A DNA stretch of 16,720 bases from Amoebophrya sp. AT5.2 (Eukaryota; Sar; Dinophyceae; Syndiniales; Amoebophryaceae): assembly GCA_005223375.1 (NCBI GenBank), contig RXOD01004978.1, positions 1 through 16,720 of the forward strand, written 5' to 3'. Position 1 is the first letter of the stretch. Every line of letters begins with the position of its first letter. A model generated the notes under the pieces. The model was not told the origin of the DNA. It saw nothing but the letters and a program-made list of their open reading frames with translations, and searched no databases. Of this stretch, positions 1-7,297 are shown piece by piece. A program made the position numbers and the translations under genes.

Positions 1-202
1 CGTGCCGGGGGAGGACGCGCTCGCAGCGGGCGCCTGCACGTCGTCCTCGCGCTGGTGGGGACCAACATCCGCCGCCGCGACGAGGAGAGAAGCACCGCGA
101 ACATCGCCGCGTGTCGTGGACCTGGACGACGAGCTTGTCCTCGACGTCGAGACCGCTGCTCTCTGTTCGGAAGGTCCTGACGCTCGTGCGACATCATCCT
201 GA
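1..202. other. Possible edge of a neighbouring gene, strand unresolved
   Basis: This stretch is open on both strands, and I cannot decide which is coding. On the plus strand a frame runs from the window edge to a TGA at 200-202 and ends in an acidic stretch (VVDLDDELVLDVETAAL) with GAC/GAG/GTC codons, which looks like the C-terminus of a plus-strand gene. On the minus strand the sequence TTTGTTGCATTTTCAG ends at 199 and makes a very good 3' splice acceptor. It is followed by a stop-free serine/arginine-rich frame down to base 1, which would suit an internal exon of a further minus-strand gene. The second option agrees with the orientation of all other genes here, and the first has the better codon pattern. 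No family is recognised in either. Confidence 0.3.
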
Positions 203-1237
203 AAATGCAACAAATCTGAGTGAAGTAGACTTAAATAAGTTAGAGCTGCGATCAAACATTTAAAGGTGCAGGCGATGGCCGCTGCATGTCCTCCAGGAGC
301 TGCTCCAGCAGTGCAAGTGCTTCGACGACGAGGCCACTTGCTCCAGCTCCTGTGCTGTACCTGTACGCTACTACTACTAGCACTAGGACTACATCTCCAT
401 CTGGTTCTGCTTCTAGCGGCGCTGTAGAAATACTTGAGCTGACCCTGACGAAACATAGCTGCGAATCCAAGCCGAGGCTTCGGCCATATGAGGTGAAGAT
501 TGATCAAGCACGAAAACATCTGCTATCTAAATTTCCTTTAGTTCACTTGGACGAAAACACGGAGACACACAGAGGACACGAGAATGGGCGACGACGTGAG
601 ACGATGCATGGGGGTCACCGTGAGCGGATCAACATTACCACGACCGCGATTACTGCCGCTGCAAAGCAAACTCGGAACACAAATGGAATCAAAAATTAGG
701 TCGCTGCTCGTGTTCGTCCTGAAAAAACAAATTCTTTCATTGTTTATTTTGTATCTAGGGCGAGTCAAAATCAAAATGACCAAGGGACCGCCGCCGCGCT
801 GTGTAGTGCTGCAGAGCGGCATGGCCGCAATTCTTGCACGAGCCAGCAGTCGCGGCAAAAAAAAGTTCCCGTTCGTTCAATCAATGAGTCAATGCATATG
901 GGTTCGAGTCGTGGGATGCAGAAGACGGCCCACAATAGCCAGAGAAAAGGACCATAAAACGGTCCCGGACTATCGCCATTCTTTGAAGCTCAAACGCTGC
1001 TTCTCCTTGACCACTTGATGACCACGTCTTGCTCACTTGACCACGTCACGAGTTGGCCATCGGTTTGCCGACAACCTTAGAGGAAGAAGGATCAATAAAG
1101 ATTTTGCAGCGGGTGCGGGTTCACACGCAAATCGAAACAAAGAAATGGAAAAAGTTCTATTTGATGCATTTCATGAATTTCCACCTCTTCAGTATAACTC
1201 CTTTCGATCAATTAGTCCAGGACCAGGACCGCTAGGG
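203..1237. other. No resolvable gene; GC-rich patches and acceptor-like sites
   Basis: No convincing long coding region is visible. Bases about 280-440 are GC-rich and open in several frames. The minus frame encodes an alanine/valine/leucine-rich stretch (EALALLEQLLEDMQ), while one plus frame gives LQELLQQCKCFDDE. Either could be a short exon. On the minus strand, pyrimidine-rich acceptor-like sites occur just right of 199 and near 700-720 (ATTTGTTTTTTCAG). They hint at a multi-exon minus gene between here and the left edge, but I could not build a consistent frame. Bases 860-1237 are more AT-rich and look intergenic, lying 3' of the transporter gene. Confidence 0.35.
1006..1047. repeat. Short clustered direct repeats
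   Basis: CTTGACCAC occurs at 1006-1014 and 1036-1044, and GACCACGTC at 1020-1028 and 1039-1047, so one short motif is reused about three times in 42 bases. It lies in apparently non-coding DNA 3' of the transporter gene. It could be a decayed tandem duplication. No function is implied. Confidence 0.5.
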
Positions 1238-4200
1238 CTAGAGTACATTGATCGAGTTGTAGTCTTCGTCATTTTTGAGGCGCGCGTAGCGGGGCTTCCT
1301 TCGCCACTCCTCCAGGGGTGAGGTCAGCGTCACTTCTCCTCCTTCAGGCGGGTTGTTGTTTTTGACTGGAGTTGTTGCGTTTTTATGTAGCTGCCGGTCT
1401 ACTTGGAGGTTCTCAGCTTGTCCTCTTGTGTAGGTCTCCTGTTTGGGGGGCTTGCCGTGGTGTCCTCGTGCAGGAGCCGGCGGGCCTTGTAGTTCGAGCT
1501 CCTTGGCGCTTTCTTCCTCGTCTTCAATTACAAAAGTCTCCGCGTCCTGCTGGTGGTCCAGGAGATGAGGCGTTCTTCCTTCGTCCAGCTTCCTCGACCG
1601 GCTAGTTGCACCTGCGAACTTTGCCGTTTCTCCGGTGCCTCCCGTTAGCAAGCCGCCATTGTTTGCGTTTTTGTGGTGAAGTACAGCCTCGTGGTCAAAA
1701 AAGGAACCCGAACCTCCAAGAGCTGCTATCCTCGGATCTTCTTCATCTTGCCACGGCCTCCTACGAGATGAAGATGAGAAGCCAGGAGCTTGCTCATGAT
1801 CGCCTTCCAGATCTTTGTTCTCTACGCCTTTGCCTCTACTTCCCGGATCCTTTTCTCTCCCGGCAGGAGGCAGTGCGTCATCTTTTCCCGCGCCTTTGAC
1901 CAGCAGCATGTACCAGTAGCTTCCGGCGAGGCACACCAGGAAGCCCAGGCCGTCGAAGAGCCCCACGGTGTCCCCGAAGAGCAACACGCCACTGAGCACG
2001 ATGGGGATACTGTGAAGCAGGCCAAACACACCGAAAGTGACGGTCGACGTTATCTGCAACAGCCGCAGCTCCGCGCACACCATCACGCACAAAATGCTCG
2101 CGATCCCGAACAGCTTCAAAATCAACCCCGTATCAGCCACCACCTTCCACACGTCGTGCTTTTGCGCTTCGGTGACCAAAGAAAGGACCAGACACGTGAT
2201 GCCCGAGTAGATCATGGTGCGGCTTCCGAGGGCGACCTTGTCTAGCCGCGCAATACCCGGCGTGCGCTGCAAAACATGCTGCATCAAGCAGCCCTTGTTG
2301 GAACTCAGCAGCATGGCGAAAATCTGCAGCAGAAAGCCAGCGTTGGAGGAATACAAAGAGTCGGACTCCGGCGCGGAGTCAGAAGATTGCGACTCGTCTC
2401 CGTCGGTGGTTATTGATGAAGACGCGCTTGTTGTGCGGAGGCTCGCGTCCGCTTGCTCGGTCGCCCGTGCTCGTTTCAGCCCTGGTTCCTCAGGTGATGT
2501 AGAGGTGTTTGGGTTTTGGTCTGCGACCTCGGCCGCGACGATGTTCCCGCGATCTAGCCACTGGGTGAGCGAGCCCGGAGCAGGGGCTTCTTCATTAGAT
2601 AGCCCCGCCGTCAGTGTCCTCGAGGTAAAAACCGCCGGACCGCCAGGCTGCAACGCCAGCGCGCTGTCGATGGTTCCACCTTCACCACTCGTGGAGCTTG
2701 AAGTTGTGCTTGGTGAAGACGGCGCTGGTGACAGGGCCGTCGGCGTTTTGAAGAAGGAAGCATGGTTTATTTCAGGTCCTCGACCTACTCCACCGGACAC
2801 GGCGAGAGAAGAAGATGCTGCGGAGGTTCCCCACCGCATTATGTCAGACGGGTCTGTTGTCAGCAAGCTGCGCTGATCATGGATGGGTAAAGTGCTGCGT
2901 GCAGGAAGCTGCTCTTCTTGCATCCCACCACTGTTGCTGTTTCCGCCGAGCGATGTTGCGAATTCCAGCTCGGGGAAGAAGCCGACCGTTTCTGAAAAGA
3001 CGCGGAGCTGCTCGTCAGCGTTGTTCTCATTACTTGGTTCTTTTAGGTATGACGCTCTGTCTCTGAGCTCCAGCCCCCGGAGAGCGGTGGTGAGGTGCGC
3101 GGCGCCTGGACTCTTAAGCTCTGCGAGATTCACCTCAGCGTCGACATACGGAGACGCTGGCGGCTCTGCCACAGCAGGTGCAGGAGCACCACCTCCAGTA
3201 TTTTCGGCGCCGGTCGTTCCCGCGCCGCTTTTCGACGTCTTCCCGCGACCTTGCCCATTGCCCCGCTTCGCAGAGGATCCTACTGTGGACGAGAGCATCG
3301 ACGGTGCTTTTCCTCCCGTGGGCAAGGCGACTTCCTCGTCTCCCGCCGTTGAATACGCACTGCCGTCCAAAACTCCTTTATTTCGATTTCCACCCCCCGA
3401 GCCCGACGCGACGCTACCACTACTGCCCCCCGCAGACGAAGAGCTCGACGAGCTGCTCCCGAGGGCCCCCGCACTATCCCCGCCCGACACCGCCACCTTC
3501 GCGCCCCCCAGGCCCACGCTCGAAGCTTCGTTGTGCACGACGAAGGTCTGCAGGCCCTGCAGCACGCCCCCGAGCATGAGCACGCCCCCGCACAGCATCA
3601 GTTTGGGGGTGATCGCCGGCGGGAGCCGCCACAGAAAGGCGAACACCATCTGGAACAGGGTCGACGAGCTCCCGAGCATCTGCCGCGTCGCAATCGGCAG
3701 GATCATCAAAGCCTTATTAAGAATCCCGTACTCAATGCCGTTCAGAATGCCAAGAATGATCAGTAAAAACGACTCGAAGTTGGAGATCGGCAGCGAAAAA
3801 CTGAGCGCGGTCGTCGTATTCCCGCGAGATGATGCTTTTGCCTTTCTATTTCCCTCGTCCGAGCCTTCTGGTCCTCGTCCTCGATCTTGAAGATGGTGTT
3901 CACAACTGCTGGTTACTACGTGACCTTGTTGGGGCAGAACAATGTCGCTGTCGTCGATCGGAACACGGAACTCGCCGCCGCCGCTGAGCCTGGGGTTCGG
4001 CCCGCGGAAGCCGTCGTCTTCATCAAGTTCGAAGCGTTCTGGTGACCGACGGGGGCTCGTCCCGTAGGCCGAGCACAGCCTCCCTCCGCAGAAGATGGCG
4101 AGCAGAATGCCGCCCGCGAAGGTGTTCGTCATGCCCGTGAGGAAGAAGGCAAACTCCTGGGCGTTGATGTACTTGTACTCAATCACGATCACGCCCGCGA

Positions 4201-4345
4201 TCACCCACCAGCTGAGAATGAGCACGACCACTTCGAAGGTGCGCCGAGTGCACTGGAAAAAGCCCCCGCAGCGAATGTAGCTATGGTCCAGCTCCCACTC
4301 GCGAGCCTCCATCACCGCCGTAGCGGTCGACGAGGCTTGTTCCAT
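1238..4345 (-). CDS. Multi-pass transporter, triose-phosphate/nucleotide-sugar (DMT superfamily) type
   Basis: A 1035-residue membrane protein that reads from an ATG at 4345 without interruption. About ten hydrophobic helices are visible: roughly 36-56, 64-88, 190-208, 213-238, 247-268, then after a long gap 668-684, 709-724, 738-760, 765-790 and 796-816. The segment with GILNGIEYGILNKALMIL and the block near 761-815 (LRLLQITSTVTFGVFGLL, SGVLLFGDTVGLFDGLGF) match the paired repeats of the triose-phosphate translocator/SLC35 branch of the drug/metabolite transporters. These normally exchange nucleotide sugars or phosphorylated sugars in Golgi, ER or plastid membranes. The substrate cannot be told. 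Family members usually have 300-450 residues. The excess is a roughly 395-residue Ser/Gly/Ala-rich insertion (about 272-667, including a run of eight serines), a smaller insertion near 92-188 and a charged tail after 820. I saw no clear introns, but an in-frame intron inside the low-complexity part cannot be excluded. Confidence 0.8.
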   Translation of the reverse strand: MEQASSTATAVMEAREWELDHSYIRCGGFFQCTRRTFEVVVLILSWWVIAGVIVIEYKYINAQEFAFFLTGMTNTFAGGILLAIFCGGRLCSAYGTSPRRSPERFELDEDDGFRGPNPRLSGGGEFRVPIDDSDIVLPQQGHVVTSSCEHHLQDRGRGPEGSDEGNRKAKASSRGNTTTALSFSLPISNFESFLLIILGILNGIEYGILNKALMILPIATRQMLGSSSTLFQMVFAFLWRLPPAITPKLMLCGGVLMLGGVLQGLQTFVVHNEASSVGLGGAKVAVSGGDSAGALGSSSSSSSSAGGSSGSVASGSGGGNRNKGVLDGSAYSTAGDEEVALPTGGKAPSMLSSTVGSSAKRGNGQGRGKTSKSGAGTTGAENTGGGAPAPAVAEPPASPYVDAEVNLAELKSPGAAHLTTALRGLELRDRASYLKEPSNENNADEQLRVFSETVGFFPELEFATSLGGNSNSGGMQEEQLPARSTLPIHDQRSLLTTDPSDIMRWGTSAASSSLAVSGGVGRGPEINHASFFKTPTALSPAPSSPSTTSSSTSGEGGTIDSALALQPGGPAVFTSRTLTAGLSNEEAPAPGSLTQWLDRGNIVAAEVADQNPNTSTSPEEPGLKRARATEQADASLRTTSASSSITTDGDESQSSDSAPESDSLYSSNAGFLLQIFAMLLSSNKGCLMQHVLQRTPGIARLDKVALGSRTMIYSGITCLVLSLVTEAQKHDVWKVVADTGLILKLFGIASILCVMVCAELRLLQITSTVTFGVFGLLHSIPIVLSGVLLFGDTVGLFDGLGFLVCLAGSYWYMLLVKGAGKDDALPPAGREKDPGSRGKGVENKDLEGDHEQAPGFSSSSRRRPWQDEEDPRIAALGGSGSFFDHEAVLHHKNANNGGLLTGGTGETAKFAGATSRSRKLDEGRTPHLLDHQQDAETFVIEDEEESAKELELQGPPAPARGHHGKPPKQETYTRGQAENLQVDRQLHKNATTPVKNNNPPEGGEVTLTSPLEEWRRKPRYARLKNDEDYNSINVL

Positions 4346-5096
4346 TGCCGAGCGAAAAAAGAGAAACCGGTGACGTGACGGCCACTCGTTGCGAAGTTTT
4401 CATAAAATTAAGCTCGAAATTTCGGCGACGGAGGTGCAACTGCGGCGCTGAACACTGGTCGGATCGATGACAAGTGCGGTCAGCGTCGTTGCTGGTGTCA
4501 GCCCTTCTCGTGTTTGCGGGCAGCCAACTAAGCCGAAGAAGTATTCATCGTTTTCTAAAGAAGCGTAGGACAACTGTCATTGTTCACATTTTGACTGCGA
4601 TTTATGATAATGATTTAGATTTTTCGTCGATGCTACTCATGATACAGATGCACACGTCGGTCTCCTGTGCTTTGCTGCGACTTTGATCGACCGCGACTGC
4701 ACCAGAAGCATTTCGAATCCGATGGTGCCGTGGCTTTCGTCAAGCGAGTTACAGGCACGGCCCGCATGAGGCTGAGCTACTTTCTTAGCAGTAACAGATG
4801 AACGAGATTGCAACGTGCCTGAAAGTATGCCAAGTGGAAGAAGTGATGGTGGTAGAAGCTGTCTGTGCTCGATTTGACTGGCACTTCTGCGAAATTATCA
4901 CGATTTGCGTTCTTCTCTCTCCTACCTCGTCTGACTCAAAGCGAACGCCAACGCGAGGAAACGTAGACCAAGAACAACCACGACCTCCCATCGCCATCAC
5001 TCACGAACAAGTAGGTCAACTTCAACAGTGCTAGCTTAGTATTCAGCAAGCTGCAATATTAGGAATAGCAAAGGCGTTTTCATCGATTTGTTTCGT
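4346..5096. other. Intergenic region between the transporter and methyltransferase genes
   Basis: This 751-bp spacer lies upstream of the transporter ATG and downstream of the methyltransferase stop. Directly upstream of the transporter start, the minus strand reads a pyrimidine-rich run (TTTCTCTTTTTTCGCTCGG). The rest has scattered short open frames on both strands with no family resemblance. One pair of them can be joined across a candidate minus-strand intron at 4819-4925, listed separately. No promoter motif or polyadenylation signal could be assigned. Confidence 0.5.
4819..4925 (-). other. Candidate 107-bp GT-AG intron in the intergenic region
   Basis: On the minus strand, GACGAG precedes a donor GTAGGAGAG at 4925. 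The sequence then runs to a pyrimidine-rich acceptor, CTTGGCATACTTTCAG, at 4819. Splicing would join a short frame starting at the ATG at 4997 (MAMGGRGCSWSTFP...) in phase 0 to 13 further codons ending in TAG. The resulting peptide of fewer than 40 residues is not recognisable, so the intron may instead belong to a 5' leader of the transporter transcript. The acceptor is good and the gene model is weak. Confidence 0.3.
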
Positions 5097-6734
5097 TCAT
5101 TTGATGTTTTCCACGTGCGAGAAGGCGTAGATCTCGACGCCGAAGTCTGTCAATGACGCCGAAGTGTGTGTCGTGCAAGAACTACTCGTGGCCCCCGGAA
5201 GTGAATTGCTTCCGCTTCCGCTCGCCCACAGCTTTCTGACGAAGCCGAAATCCTTCCCCAGCAGCGCGAGGAAGTCGTCGATGTCCTTTCTCCCAACGCG
5301 TAGGTTGACCGCCAGCAGCACCGCTTTAAAGTGTAGCCCCCGGCCCAACTGCACCAAACAGTCCTTCAGCCCCGGCCACACCCCGCGCCCCGCGTAAAGG
5401 ACTTCGCAGCAAATCACGTACTCGTACGAAGAACTTCCTTCCGGTAGCTTCCGCGCGACCCAATCGCAGGCCCTCACCTCGAGGCGACTGCGAAACTGTG
5501 TGCTCGATGAAGACGAGCACAGCGCCGTGCTGGCGCTTCCCTCACCTTCTGCCGCGCCTACTTTCAACGTCTTTCGGTTCTTCTTGTTTTTCATCCTGTT
5601 CTTGTCTAGTCGTTCGTTGTCTGCTGGGTCGAGCCAGAAGCAGAACTGCTTGTCGCCAATTAAGTTCAGCACCGCTCCGACCTTCATCTGTGGCAAAATC
5701 TCCTCCAAGTCGGTGACGCAAACCGAGGCCCCGTCCGCCGCCAGCGCGAAGCCCACGTACCCGGAGCCGGCGCCCAGCTCTATGACCCTTCTCCGACTCC
5801 ACGAAGGCAGAAACCGCTCCAGAAAGTCCAAAAAATGGTCGCAGGCGTCGCGCCAGAGAACGCAGCCAATCTCGCCCTCGACCTTCTGCAGGTCGTCCTC
5901 CAACGAGTGGAGTTGCGCGACGGCGGCGCGAGTGCAGCTCCATTCGTTGGAAGACGACCTGCGAGTGCGCCGCTCGGAGCAGGAAAAGGGCTCTAGCTCG
6001 TCCACGAACTGCGGCGCGGCCGCATGGTTCTTGGGAAGCTTCATGGCGCAATTTTTTGCTTCTGCAGCTGTCGAACGCGGAGCCTCGTCCGGTGCGCCCA
6101 CATCTCCCCCGGAGGGGCCGGAGCAAGACGAGGCCCCTGCGCCGGCCCCGCCCGCCGACTCCGCGCAGCAGCTGCCATACCTCTTTTGTAGTTCTTGATC
6201 TTGTAGAGCTTGAGATTGTTCTAGTTGGTCGCATTGCGGATGCGGCGCTTGTGCTTGCTGTGATTCCACCACGGCCGCATCGACCGCACGGACGTCCTCC
6301 TGAAACACCGCTACCAATGCTTCGTGTACCGCCGCTCTGGACGGTTTCCTTTTTCCGAAAACCTCGACCAGACCTTCGTAAAAGGCTTCCGCCGCGATCT
6401 CATCCGCAGTTTGCTCGTCCTCGTCTTGCTCTTCTGCTTGCACTGATATCTCTTTTGCTTTGCCGCAGTCTTTTTCAGCATCACCATCCTCACGCTCCTC
6501 ATCTGCGGCTGCGGAGGGTCTTCTCTGCGCTTGCAATTCCGCCGACGCTAGGGCTTTTTCGTCGTGTCTCTGGTCGAGATAGGCGATAATTTTGTCCGTG
6601 AATTCTCCGACGCGGAGTACCTGCGGCGGGACGACGTCGCGGGGGTGCCTCAGATTCTGCTGGTCGATCACGTCAAAGTGCACCACATGAAAATGCTTGT
6701 CGCGGAACCGACATCTTGACACAAGCCAGTCCAT
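5097..6734 (-). CDS. METTL21-like (Methyltransf_16) SAM-dependent methyltransferase
   Basis: A 545-residue protein from the ATG at 6734. The C-terminal half (about 285-540) has the seven-beta-strand methyltransferase pattern of the METTL21/EFM family, whose members methylate lysines on proteins such as chaperones and elongation factors. The entry segment is GCVLWRDACDHFLDFLERF, followed by the SAM-binding glycine loop VIELGAGSGYVGFALA (317-332) and the acidic strand VCVTDLEEILPQM (338-350). A DW motif follows at 424-425 (family: LDW), then YEYVICCEVLYA (438-449), equivalent to the family's substrate-side motif after strand 4. A Lys/Ser-rich insertion sits at about 370-415. The first 250 residues are acidic, Ala/Glu/Gln-rich and carry no recognised domain, so the protein is about twice the usual size. 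Residues 255-283 are encoded by an inverted DNA duplication, described separately. The actual substrate is unknown. Confidence 0.85.
   Translation of the reverse strand: MDWLVSRCRFRDKHFHVVHFDVIDQQNLRHPRDVVPPQVLRVGEFTDKIIAYLDQRHDEKALASAELQAQRRPSAAADEEREDGDAEKDCGKAKEISVQAEEQDEDEQTADEIAAEAFYEGLVEVFGKRKPSRAAVHEALVAVFQEDVRAVDAAVVESQQAQAPHPQCDQLEQSQALQDQELQKRYGSCCAESAGGAGAGASSCSGPSGGDVGAPDEAPRSTAAEAKNCAMKLPKNHAAAPQFVDELEPFSCSERRTRRSSSNEWSCTRAAVAQLHSLEDDLQKVEGEIGCVLWRDACDHFLDFLERFLPSWSRRRVIELGAGSGYVGFALAADGASVCVTDLEEILPQMKVGAVLNLIGDKQFCFWLDPADNERLDKNRMKNKKNRKTLKVGAAEGEGSASTALCSSSSSTQFRSRLEVRACDWVARKLPEGSSSYEYVICCEVLYAGRGVWPGLKDCLVQLGRGLHFKAVLLAVNLRVGRKDIDDFLALLGKDFGFVRKLWASGSGSNSLPGATSSSCTTHTSASLTDFGVEIYAFSHVENIK
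5888..5962. repeat. Intragenic 31-bp inverted repeat (27/31 identical, 13-nt loop)
   Basis: Left arm 5888-5918 (GCAGGTCGTCCTCCAACGAG...) matches the reverse complement of the right arm 5932-5962 (GCAGGTCGTCTTCCAACGAA...) at 27 of 31 positions, with 5919-5931 as the loop. Both arms lie inside the methyltransferase coding sequence, just ahead of its catalytic domain. The right arm is bracketed by an 8-bp direct repeat, GCGAGTGC, at 5928-5935 and 5961-5968. The arms encode two different peptides (SSSNEWSCTR and AQLHSLEDDLQ), because one is read as the complement of the other. This is the pattern expected of a template-switch inverted duplication. It would also fold as an mRNA hairpin. Confidence 0.8.
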
Positions 6735-7297
6735 TTTAGTGCTCGCGCAAAAGCGATTCCGCGATGAAGAAATACGAGTACTGAATGAACTCAGTCAAAG
6801 AGTACAGATTCAGATACGTACATCAAGAAACACCAGGGGCATGAACATTTTTTACAAAAATGCGCCAAGCCCCAGGCTGCTCCCCAGGTAGTGGCCAATG
6901 GCTGAAGCAAGTCGAAGTGTGATGTGGAGTTCATAACAAAGTAGTAAGCTGCTTTAAGTAGATACGTACGGTACGTACCGCACGGACAGTATTAACAGCA
7001 ACATAATTTTTTTGCGATCAAAGTAGGCGATGATTTGTGAGCAAGTAGATCATGATCATCCGTCACGGGCCGATCGCCTCTAGATCTTCTATCCGCTCTG
7101 ATCATGTTCAGCACAAGAAACATCCGGCAAAATCCTGATCCTTGCTGCCGATTTATTCGCCAAGTCTTTGGACTTTCTTCTGACCGGAATCGGAAACCTC
7201 CATTGATGAAGCCGAAGTCCAGCTGCAATCCAGCATCGATGACGATTTGCGTCTCACCATCATGCGGTATTGGTGCTCGTTGTCGAAGTCGAGTCGA
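6735..7297. other. Intergenic region between the methyltransferase and dehydrogenase genes
   Basis: A 563-bp, comparatively AT-rich spacer. It contains a short run of TACG units at 6963-6978 that includes the perfect 12-bp palindrome CGGTACGTACCG (6969-6980). Small open frames exist on both strands, but none shows family resemblance or a strong start context. No promoter, polyadenylation or RNA-gene signal could be assigned. Confidence 0.5.

Noticed and set aside
2883..3890. 335-codon plus-strand open frame
   Set aside because: It is antisense to the transporter's low-complexity insertion and helices. Its Ser/Pro/Ala-rich composition follows from the opposite strand.
4474..4686. 70-codon plus-strand frame with a signal-peptide-like start
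   Set aside because: It begins at GTG rather than ATG, has no homology that I recognise, and lies in AT-rich spacer. It is probably a chance frame.
5542..6234. 230-codon minus-strand frame overlapping the methyltransferase
   Set aside because: It is very Arg-rich, an off-frame reading of acidic low-complexity sequence in the real gene.
6969..6980. Perfect 12-bp palindrome CGGTACGTACCG
   Set aside because: It arises from a short TACG run. It is isolated, in spacer DNA, and has no paired site, so there is no ground for calling an operator or origin.
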